Assembly (NCBI RefSeq): GCF_028858725.1
Contig: NC_084774.1
Location: 9,894,001-9,958,000 of the forward strand
From: Colius striatus
Taxonomy: Eukaryota; Chordata; Aves; Coliiformes; Coliidae
DNA: 64,000 bases
Direction: 5' to 3'
Shown: positions 35,414-46,600 of the stretch, one piece after another
Layout of the letters: each line of letters starts with the position of its first letter
Numbering within the stretch: the stretch's first letter is position 1
Translations under genes and position numbers: made by a program
Notes under the pieces: generated by a model
What the model saw: only the letters and a program-made list of their open reading frames with translations
Database searches by the model: none
Told to the model about the DNA's origin: nothing

Positions 35414-36496
35414 ACTCCATGCCAAGACTTCTTTCAGAAAGATTTTGTCATCATTACCAGGAATGGAACAACTGACAATGGAGCCCAGATTTTCAGCTAC
35501 ATCTCTGGGGACTGTCAGCAGCAGTCTCCCCTTGCAAACAAGCAAACTGCAAGTGCCACTCCAGGGGAACACAGGCACCTTTAAAAGTGTCAGCTTAGAG
35601 AGGAAAAACACCCCACCCATAGTTTGCAAATATTTTGCACAGTAAGCAAACATTTGGTAGTTCCCTGCAGAGTTGGTTTATAATCTAGTAAGTATTTAAA
35701 AGCATCACAATATAGGGGTTAAAGGATAAAACCAAACCAAAGCACTTCAATCATTGAAACCAAACGTGGAGCATTGTGCAGAGAGGGTTGTCACTGCACC
35801 ACAATGTAAATGCCACAACTTACCTCTTCTGTAATTCCTACTGGATCTCAGAAGTTGCTCAGATTTGCCACAGTTTACTCTCAAACTAGAAGGGGTGAGA
35901 AAGGGATGAGCACACACCTCCTGCACTTCACTTCCAAGGAATTCACATCCAGGGCTAAAACTCGTGCTCTGCTCACGTCAGACAAATCTGGAGCTGCTTC
36001 CAGTGCTTATGTTCTCCTTGTTCCTTTCTGGTCTACCTTTCCCAAGATGCCCACAACATAGATTTGACTTCAGTTCAAGCCCAACACTCTGGATTAAACC
36101 TTGGGGCCACCACAGACACACAAACCCTCCCTGCACAGCAACACAAGCCAGAACTGAAAAACCAAAAAGACAAATGGATGCTGCTTTGCTTCAGCTCTGA
36201 AGGGCTGGAAATAACAACTGTGAGTATAGACAAGTGGCTTAAAAGATTGTCTGTTTTCACTTAGGGGCTGGAAGGACCCCAATGGATTATCAATGCAAAT
36301 ATCTTGCTTGGACCATGTTCCAGGAATGCTGAGCTCCAAGCAGTCCTATCACCTCTGCACCAGGGCTGGGGGAGAACATAACACTTTATAGCAAGGGAAA
36401 AGAAGGGCAGCCAGCAGCAATGCAACACCAAACACACAGCTGACACCAGGCTTTCCAGGAAAGTCAGCTCCCACTTTAACACAAATCACCACCACT

Positions 36497-36515
36497 TTGT
36501 TTGTTTGTTTGTTTG
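36497..36515 (+). repeat. Short (TTTG)n microsatellite
   Basis: Four to five TTTG units in an A/T-rich stretch between the two genes. Confidence 0.8.
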
Positions 36516-37414
36516 TGGTTGATTTATTTCTAAGACTTGGTTGTTGGCCAAAACTGCTGCACTGAAAGACTTGCCCTAAGCTGGAGTGCTGGCAATCAGC
36601 ATTGCAGGCTGATCACAAGCAGGATGCTCTGTGAACTGGAAAGCAAGAAACCTCCCCCCTTTTCTTGTTGTTACATGTCATTGTATATTTAGTTCACTTT
36701 CAGGGTATTCTGCATGTGAATATTCTGCATGGCCTGCAGATGCAATCATCTTGGGAGCAGCAAGGCACAGAGGGGCTGGGTTTTTGGTGGCTTTCACTCC
36801 TTTCTGTTCCTTTCCAAAGTCAAACACGTTTCTTTTTGGGCAGACACTGTTCAGGGTCTCTCCCCCACTGCCTCCCATCACTAGGTTTAACATCACTGCC
36901 TGGCTTCACACCAAGATGAAGCTGGACAGTGAATTTAAGCCTTACTGGGGAGGTGGGGGCACAAAAAGAGCAATCACAGAAGTCTCACCTTTTCAAGAAC
37001 CAGTTGGGAAGAGCAACCAGTCCTGGCTGTGGACGTGGCTAAGCCAAGGGAATAGCAGCAGCCTTAGACTTTCTTTCCAAGGGAGCATTCATCACACTGC
37101 ATTCCCTTATTTTCTTGACAGAGTCGATGGCACAGCTTATCAGGCCATCTGGAAAGCACATTGTGCTCTCAGTAGACTGCACAGACAGCACAGGGGAGCT
37201 CAGATGTATTCACTTGCTTGGTATCAAACTTCTTGCTGCTTACCAGCTTGTACCACCTGCCCTGCAGCTTGGCTGGGTGCATGTCTCTTTCTAAGGCTTA
37301 GTTCCAGGCTGAACACTGCTACTGGCATTGAAAAGGACCTTAGACTCCCTCAAGATCAGTTAGAGCCAAATATCTCAACACCACCAAAATCTGAGGCTTG
37401 TCCATTAGAATGTG

Positions 37415-37420
37415 TTTATT
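37415..37420 (-). terminator. Polyadenylation signal of the DEPTOR-like gene
   Basis: AATAAA on the minus strand, 131 nt after the stop codon. It implies a short 3' UTR of roughly 150 nt; a more distal site is possible. Confidence 0.65.
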
Positions 37421-37551
37421 TGAAAGGACACTAAAATGCCTGGCCAATGTTTCAGAGGGAATGGTCGAGCTAGATCCCTCTCCACTGTCCCTCCTGGCTT
37501 AGGAGATGGGGTCCTGCCTTTCCACACAGCCCTGGGATGAGACTCCTCTTC

Positions 37552-37677
37552 TCATTCAACAGCTTCCATGACTTCCATCACCAGAGTTCGTGGTCCTGTC
37601 ATGATGAGGCTGCTGATGGTCTGATAGTCCAGATGCAAAACATACATCCCATTCACTGAGAAAACAAACTGGCACAC
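37552..37677 (-). CDS. DEPTOR-like coding exon 9: end of PDZ and stop codon
   Basis: 126 nt including TGA (37552-37554). It codes VCQFVFSVNGMYVLHLDYQT and ends MEVMEAVE, one residue short of the human ...EC ending. Acceptor ctccttgcag. Confidence 0.96.
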   Translation of the reverse strand: MCQFVFSVNGMYVLHLDYQTISSLIMTGPRTLVMEVMEAVE

Positions 37678-40600
37678 CTGCAAGGAGAGGAAGGGCAGGT
37701 TACCTTCAGCAGATGTCTTTGTGGGAGCTTCTGCCTGTGACTGACTGCAGACAGAGCTTTGCAATGCAAATAACTTGCTACAAAATCCTGCAAGCCCTAA
37801 AGCATTAGCACTCCATAAGCTGCACTAATAATCACTGTGCCACGATCACTGTATCATAAAAAAGGGACCAAAGGGATTTAGACTGTGAGCTAACAGAGAA
37901 AAAAGAAAGGCTCACTTATGAGCAGTGCTTCATTTCACAGATGGAAATGAGGGACAATATTAACATCTAGCAATTTGGTAGCAAATGAGATTAGGTAAGG
38001 AGAAATTAACTGGGCTCTTGAGTAAATGAAACAAATCCATCCATCCCCTTCCCATCCTGCCTGAAGCAAACACGGAGTCACACTCTGCCTCTGAAGAATC
38101 CCATTATTTCAAATACCCACATGACTTAGACTTCTATCAGCTTGTGGAAATCACTCCCTGGCTGCTGGGCTTTGCACAGGGAGCTGTGGAACTCAACATT
38201 CCTTTCATTCACGCCTCAAACTCTGCACACACAACCCAGGCATGCCTGGGTCTACAAGGAGCTTCAAGGCTCCAGTTCATTTCACCTGAGCTGGAAATAC
38301 TGGAAGCTGCTTGATGAATCAAACCAAGGCATCAGTCTAAGGTTCCTAAGCTTGCATATACATGTTAAATAGTTCCACATGGAACATAGCTGATAGCAGA
38401 GAAACACAAAGGGTGGTACATCTCAGGAGCTGTGAAAGCAGCGATTGAGGATAAAGCTCTGCCCCTTCCCTGCTTCATTGGGGTTACATACAGCTCCTGG
38501 AGCTGAACTGGGAATTCTCTGCTCTATTTTTAGCAGCTCAAGCACTCTTAACAGCTCCAAAGTCTACCACAGAGACAGCTTAGTTTGTTTGACAGAGATT
38601 TTTGCAGTTTTGGCTGCCCACAGCCCCTGTGCTGCTCTGGCAAAAGGTAAATGTGCTGCTGTGCAGCCTCCCACGGAGGATGCTGCAGAGAGCATCCCCC
38701 CTCTGCCAGCCACCACACTGCCAGAGCTCCACACGCTGGCTGGAGAGGACTGGTCTCCACTGCAGGATGTGAGAGGATCACAGAGGATGTGCTCAGCCTG
38801 AAAAGCTCAAGCAGGACTAGAGGTCCTGCCTCCTGTTTTAAGTCACCATGGCTAAGAAGTACCTTCATCCCTGCAGCAGCAGCAGGTCCTCCTGGGTCCA
38901 CTGCCTGGATGTGGCAAGGTCTTCCTCCTCGGACCACAAACCCCCAGCCCACTGCATCCCCCACAATCTACAAGCAGAACAAATGGGTTTTAAAAAACAA
39001 GGAATGGGCTGGATAGAGGAAATGTAACAGTTCCTAGTCAGATGGAGAGCTCTGCTCATGATCCTAGTTTGTCATGGGTGGGAGAGAAAGGGCAGTGCAG
39101 CAAGATGCAGAATCACAGCTTAATTGCTCTCTGCAAAGCTGCTTTTTGGTTAAAATTCCCTGCCAGCAAGTGCAGAAGAGTGAAGCATAGGCAGCATGCA
39201 GCTGCAAGGCATGCACCAAGAGCATGTTGAGAACATTTCCAGAGCACGCCCAGGGTGCCTTTTCCTTGGCACAAAGAGCATTTCCAGGGGGGAAGTAGCT
39301 GCTATTAATTTTTGCCACTCTGATCTCAGGCTGTCAGAGCAGTTTGTTGTGACACTGTGGCCATCTGATGTGACCAAAAGAGAAAAGGAATTCCCAAGGG
39401 ACTTTGCAAGTTACCCATATAAATAAATAACAGCAACTGCACAGCTCGGCAGAAAGAAATGAGGCATGAAAGGCCCAGGCTGGCAGAGTTGAAGGGCAGG
39501 GCAAGAGCAACCCAGAGGAGAACGAACAGCACGTCCTCAGACATGCCACACTCATCACCTGCTTTATTTTTCTTGCTCCTTCCCACCAATTTCTACAGCA
39601 CAGTTAATCTGGGAACCTGATCCACATCTCCTCTGTAAACCCACTTATGCCAAGCCAGTATGGCAACAACACTCCTAATGCTTCCTGCACTGGCTACCCT
39701 CAGATTCCCCCTGTCAAAGGAATGGGCTGAGAAGATTTACACAAAACCAACCAAGCAGGATAGGATCTGCACAGGGCAGGAATTGTCTTGCAACACTCAC
39801 ACCCAGCACCCACTGGCTCTGCCTTGACAGGTCCTACAGCTTTAGGAGCAGCTTGAAAAAGCAAAAGCCCCAAACTCGGGTTGTCTGCAGCATCCTGGAG
39901 ATGTTGGAGTGTGTTTGTTTATTTTGTCAGTGAAGAAAAGCCCTTCCAGAGGAAAGGCAGAGTGGCCCTCAGGTGCTCCCAGATGCTGATGGATTGTATC
40001 AACACAGGTAATCTGCAGCAGGAGCATGAGAGGTGCATAAAGGTGGGATCTGAGTGACAGAGAGTGAGTGTCAAAGTCTCAACTGTCACAAGACTTGATT
40101 TATTCTATGGAAGAATTCTATGGGAGTTTTTCTGTCCAGGAAACATTCTCTCTCCTGACCTACCCCTTTGATCTACATTCAACTCAAGCAGAGGCTGCAC
40201 AGGTTTTCACACACAGGGATATCTGCAGACATTGACCCACTGAGACTCACCAAGACAAAGCCATCATGATGTGACATGCAATCAAAGTCCCAATGTAGAG
40301 AGGTCAGAGCAGCAGGCAGAAAGCTGCCAAAGAGCAGCCAGAGAGCTGAGGACTGTTGGGTGAGCAATCCCATTCTCAATGGTCACTTACAGTTAAGGTT
40401 TTCTTGATGTAGGGGGCCCCAGGGGACAGGAGCTCTTCATTGGTGACGGGTCTCTTTAACACTAGAGCAGAAGGTGACAGATCCTATCAGAGTCAAGGGT
40501 TTCATACAGTGAAGGGCATATTGAGGCAGCCTGGGGATTCTCATGGGCTGGGGAGTAGATGTTAGGACCAGCCCCAGGTACTGAAATCTTTGCATTCAGC

Positions 40601-43600
40601 CCAATGCTTTTTGAAACACTTGCACAGCTTTTCAAACCAAGGCTCAGAATTGAGGCTGACCCTCTCCCTCTTGCAAGTCGCTGAGCTGATGGGTTTGGAC
40701 CTGAGGCTTGAGCTAGCCCATGCCCTGAGGGAACAGATGTATCCTGTGCAAGGACAGGGCAGTGCAGGAGCCCAGACCTGATTTGGGGTTGCACTCGGCC
40801 ACGGGAGGGAATATCAAGGTAGGAGCAGTGCTGAAGTAAGGGTTGGAGTTCCCAGCGAGGGAAGTGATGCTGCTCCTTCGAACTGCTGAGACGATTTTGA
40901 TCTCCTTGTTGGTCTGGACTGAAAGAGGGAGAAATAAGCATTAGCAAAAGAAAGAACAGATGACAAACTTTCCCCAGCAGCCTGGCCCACGTCTGGAAGG
41001 TAGAGCATCCACTGAAGCATCTGAGCCTATAAACAAACTACCTTCAAAGAAAGAGCAAGAGCTAGGTTGCTGACAAGTTGAGTTACATCCCTGGGATGAG
41101 GAGCTCTGATAGAAACTACCACTACGTCATGACACCCACCACAAACCAGTGACATGGGTGAGGACTTCATGGGACACCTGGAGGAACACCCTACGATCTA
41201 CCAGTGCAGCACCCTCCGAGCTCTGGGATACCCCTGCTAACATCACCCTTGCTTTCCCATCCCTCCAGAGACACATTTGCAGGTACCAGAGAGAAAGCTG
41301 GTGTTGCCTGGGTCGGGGTTGAGCTTTCGGAGGCAGAAGGGGCTGTCTGGGCTCTCGGAGAGGGCGCGGGAAGAGCTCTCGTTGAGCAGCTCGGTGAGAC
41401 GCCGCCTGCGGCGAAAGTTGATCCAGAAGTGGTAGAGGATATCACTGTCAAAGAAGTGATGCCTGTTGGAAACTAGGAGAGAAAAGGGGAAACTAGGAGA
41501 AGGGAGAGGTTGCAAAATGAGGCAGCAGATATACAGAGGGGAGGGGGCAGATGGATTGTTTCAACATCTCTGGGTGCTGCTGAGGGTTTTCTGACTGACT
41601 GAAACAGGGAAGGAGGAACAGCAGAACCAGCTCCCCAGGAGAAGTCACCTCCCAGGGCTGCATCCCCAAGTCACAGCCCTCCATCTGCCCCTGTCCCAAC
41701 ACACTCAGAGGACTCCCTGCCTTCTGGCTGAAAGGTTAATTCCTACAGATGGTTACGATCTCCAGCCAAGCTGAGCTGAACTCTGCATGGTCCCAAGCCA
41801 GCCCTCCCAGCCCAGGGCTGGATCCTCACCCTGCAGCCAGAGGCTTTGAAGAACTGAAAAGCAATAGCTCACATTTCAACTCAAAGCCTTTGTGAGTGGT
41901 GGAAGACTGCTCCAGTTTCAAAGGTCAGCAGCTCCAAAGATAGAACTAAAAGGCCCCATTGCCATCTCCAAGTGGGCACTTGACCAGCACTTGTTATGTG
42001 ACATGAATGGGGATTTGTTCCCAGCACAGCTCTGACAGCCATGCTCATCTCCTGCTTCCCACAGCAGCCCCAGGCAGACCCCCACTCACCGTGCTGAATG
42101 ATCCCGTGCTCCAGCAGCACCCGGCCCAGCTCCACTGCTTCCTTTCTGGTCTCCACTTCTCCCTCCTGGACCAACCAGTCGATCATCTCACAGCCCAGGA
42201 AAGTCCTCTGGTACTTCACTGAGTTCTCCTCTCTCACCTTCAGGATGGACTCTTCCCCACTCACCAGCCTGGCACAGAGGTGGGACAAGGCTCCCGTGCT
42301 GCTGTGCAGCTCCGCCGGCCCACGCGGGAGCTGCAGCCTCCCCAAACGCAGCCACGAGAGGTGGGCAAAGCCTTACAGCCAAAACACTGCTGCCTGGGAG
42401 CAGTGGGAAGGGAGGGAGAAAGGCAGAGCTGCTTTTTAAACCTTCATCACAGCAGAGGGAGAAGCTTCAGCACAATCAGTTCAGCTGCGACTCCAGAGGA
42501 AAGCCAAGCAGGCAACAGCCAGCCTGAACTGATGGAGGAGGTGCATTGCAGCAGACACTGTGTTCAGTACTGGGACCCTCAAATGGACACTGAGGTGCTG
42601 GAGCATGTCCAGAGAAGGGCAGTGAAGCTGGGGAAGGGGCTGGGAAAATGAGGGTGTTCAGCCTGGAGGAGGCTGAGGGGAGAGAGGAGCACTCCCTGCA
42701 ACTCCCACACAGGAGGCTGCAGTGAGCTGGGAGTCAATCTCTTCTTTCCAGTAATCATTGATAGGACAAGGGGAAATGGGCTCAAATTGTCCCAGGGGAG
42801 GTTGAGATTGAAGCTGAGGCAGAACTGTTTCCCTGAGAGGGGTGTCAGCCCCTATGCCAGGCTGCCCAGGGAGCTGGGGGAGCCCCCAGCCCTGGAGCTA
42901 CTTAAAAGACACAGAGATGAGATGCTGAAGGACATGAGTTGGTGGTGGCCTTGGCTGTGTAAGGTGAGGGGTTGGATATGATGATCTCAAAGGTCTCTAA
43001 CCAAAATGATTCCACGATTCAGTTTGCAGCTCAATCCAGTGTCTCCACGAGAGGGAGCAGCGGGCTCAGCCATGAGATGAACACTCTTCCCAGCCCACAG
43101 CCCAGCTGAAGCACAAGGGCTGCACATCTGCCAGAGGCTCAGGGAAGCAGCTGAGAGCATTGCCTGCCTGCCTGCAGTTTGTGCCTCTGACTGCCAGGGT
43201 GTGAGGATGCAGATGATGTGAAGAGGCTGCTGAAGGAAATGAGTCCAGAGGGTGGTCTGTGCTTAAACACAGTCTAATGAAAGGACTGATGATGGCTTGG
43301 ATTTAGAACCAGAAACAGTCCATACAAAGAGGACTAAACACATGGAGCTGGGAGGACTTTTCTTTACTGAGCATTACTTTTTCCATTCCAAATTGCAGAG
43401 AGGCTCAGTGAGGTGCAGGGATCCAGGGCCATGAGGGTCCTGTACCCTCCTGATTCTGGAGGTGCTGGTGGAAGCAGCTCATGCAGGGAGGCTGGGGAAA
43501 GGGACTGGATGTCCCCAACCCAAGAGCACTCAAACTGCAGAGTGGACCCTGGTGCTTCCAAGTACCAGATCCCAGAACCTACACTGCGACTGGAGCCCTT

Positions 43601-46600
43601 GAAAGCACCTGTGAGAGTTCAGAGTCCCAGCCCCAAAGACAGGGCAGAGGACACAGCATTTGCCAACACTGCAGGACGGGGTGCAGAGAAGGGACAGAGG
43701 AGCCAGCTGTAGCCACGGCTCTCGTGCAGAGCATCAGCAGCAAGCACAGCCAGCCAAGCTCCCCAGGCTTCTCCCTGAGAGGTGTTTTGCAGGGGGAGGA
43801 CTCACATACTTCTCATAGAGACTCTGCCCTCTGAGGAACACCTTCACGTCCTTGGTGGGAGGGAAGGTCCCGTCGTCCTTGCGGAAGCGATACAGCAGTT
43901 TGGCGTCTTTGTAGTCCGAGTGCTCGTCACAGACTGAAAAGAGCCCAGAGCAGGGACATCAGTGCTTCAAGCAGCTGCCAGGCTGTGGCAAACACACAGG
44001 CAGAGCTGCACAGAGCACAGACATCTTATCTCCAGGTTAAAAGCTATGAGGGCTGCATGTCACGTCCTTCTCCCTGCCCCTCGTACCATGGAGCAACCAG
44101 CATTTGACCTTCAGTGCTGAGGAACATCTGCAGCCCATGCTGCTGGAGAGCTCAGTCCCACTGGGAAAGCTTGAGCTTGGTCCTACCTTTCGACCCAGAC
44201 ACTAAAACATTCATTAGAACAAGCAGGGATTTGGGGGTTTTTTGGTTACATGTTGATGTTTTGGTTCAGACTGAAAGAGAACAAAAGGAATTGTGTCAAA
44301 CAGGTCTTTTTTCAGAAGGATGCTGTCACAGGTAAGGAGATTTGCAGGACAAGGGGAGATAAAACCCCACAGTGCATCCAAAACCCCATAAACCCCTCTG
44401 TCCCTATCAAAACCACTAAGATGTGTAACGACACCAGCTTGTGCCAACCCTACCCAACATTTGCATGGCAAACTGACCTCAAGAAAGATGATTGTTCTTC
44501 GAAGCTGGGTGCATGCAACTGGAATAATCAAATCTGTACAGAAAACCAACTCAGTATAATGTTGAGGATAAGCACACAGTCTGTAAACACAGGGCTGCTG
44601 AGTGCATGCAACATTTAGCAGGTAAATATTTGAGATATGGCTTGGAGATAAACCTGCCTGCAACAGATTATTTCTAGACTACAAGTGGGCAAACAAACAA
44701 AGCCAAACCAGCCCCAGAAATCAGTTGAGCTTTTAAATCAGTCAGTCTCCAGCTCCCAAGGAAGCAAGGAGGAGAAACTTCAGTGGTTACAAAGAAAAAA
44801 AGGGTAAAAGATGTGCCCAGAAAACACAGAAAATTGGTTAAAGGGGGAAAAAAAACCCACAGATCTCCCTAAAGTAACATAACCCACTAGAGGCAACTTT
44901 GAAAGATGTGAGATAGGTCTTGGGAGAATTGCACTTGTTCCTTCTGTGCAGACTGGCAGAGCTTCATTCCTCTGTTGGTGAGCAGCTCCATGCTAAAACT
45001 TCAGATTATCTGGACTTCTTCATTCCTCCTGAGCAGCTGAAGTGTGACTCACTGAGCACAAAGGCAGGTCCAGAGAGTCGTTGTAAGAGGTGAAAGTTTG
45101 CACCTTCACAACTCCAAGGAGCAACAATTGAGAATCAGTGATTCAGAACTCAGTCACTGTAATCAGGAATCACACACAAAGCCTCAAGGGACTGAGCCCA
45201 TAGCAGAAGAAAGTGGGGTTGTTATTTGAAGGCCAATTTCAACGTGTTTCCAGCGTGGAATGGAATGACAGCTCAAACCACATCAGACCATTGAGAGGCA
45301 GCACAATGATCTTCATGAGATAATTATTGTCTTCTGGATCCCAGCACAGAAGAAGGCAAACAGTTTAGACAAGTCAATTGCAAAGCACTCAGCACAGAGC
45401 TGCTGTTGGAAAGCAGCTTCATTTCCACAGGACTAACAGAAATGAATGGTCATAAGGCACGTTGGAAAGTCGACTTGTGTGTCCTGCCAGGAGTAATCAC
45501 AGGAGCAGGAGGGATGTGGCTGTGACAACCAAACCAGCACTGGTATTCTGGGCTGCACAGGTTTCCTTAACTAATAGATTGATTTGAAACTGTCACTGGA
45601 GGTGGAAAAGTAACCAGTTTAAAGTGTTAATGGTTAACTGAGAACTCACTACTTCAGCTCTAGGCTTTTGTGATAAAGCACAGCAGAGGTTTGCTTTTGT
45701 TCAAGGCAGCTTAATGTAAAAGGCATTAACCTCGGCAAGTAGCAGATGGCAACAGAGAGTGTTTGCATTGCAGTGGTCCAAAGCAGCTCTTTGTGGACCA
45801 TAGAGAGGAAAAGGGATGAAGTGTGCTATAGTTGTCCTCTGCATCTGACTCCTCAGCTTCATCCTCTTGTGACAAGCTGCCACCCAACTCCAGGACACCA
45901 TTGCTCATGTCCCAAAGCAAGAGAGCTCAGCCAAGGGTCAGCAGCTGAGCCCCAACCCTTCCCACTGAGGACAATGGTCTCCCAGGCCTGTTTGACAACC
46001 CAGGACTTTTGTTCCTGACTGGCCCTGCAAAATCACAGAGAGAGAAACAGCTCTTCACTGATCTGAAGCACTTGCTTCTCGTTGTGTCAGGACCAAGGGC
46101 TGGAGCCTGGGGATTGCTCTGCAGCTCAGGGACAGGCACAGACCTCATGACCCAAGTTAATCCAACACCGCTGAAAGTTCCAAATAGCATTTAGTCTTTG
46201 TTCTTTTAAGACCTAGGGCATCAAGCTGCTTCTTACCCTCCTTTTTCTTCCCCTCCTCCCCACCCTTTTTCCTTTAAGAGACTCCATGGAAAAGCCTTTG
46301 AAATTACATCACACAGTGCCCAGGGGAGTCAGGCCTCCAGGATTACCTCAGCTTTCAAACAATAGTAACTTCAGACACTGTTTTCCCAGGGCACAGCCCA
46401 AGTCCCTTTTCTGTGGGGCAGGGAACTGGTACATCCCCCAAAGCACTGCAACTTCCCACAGATCCAACCCCATGCAGCATCATCCCTGCTCATCATCTCC
46501 CAGCTTCTCCAGGAGCCCTCACCCACAGCAAGGTTGTGAAGAGTGACCTTCCCAATGCTTCAGCCCCCTGGGCACGAGCAGCCCCACAGCCACATGCCCA

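Larger units (their letters stand above)
31059..37395. other. Gap between the DEPTOR-like 3' end and the COL20A1 start codon exon
   Basis: About 6.3 kb. It must contain at least one untranslated first exon of COL20A1 and its promoter, because a 3' splice site precedes the start-codon exon. One candidate first exon ends at 34,613 with the minus-strand donor GCGAG|GTGAGG in a modestly GC-rich patch; this is weak evidence. The interval also holds a 49-bp minisatellite (34,975-35,413), a short (TTTG)n run at about 36,497-36,515, and an unexplained plus-strand open frame (36,631-37,434). Confidence 0.5.
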
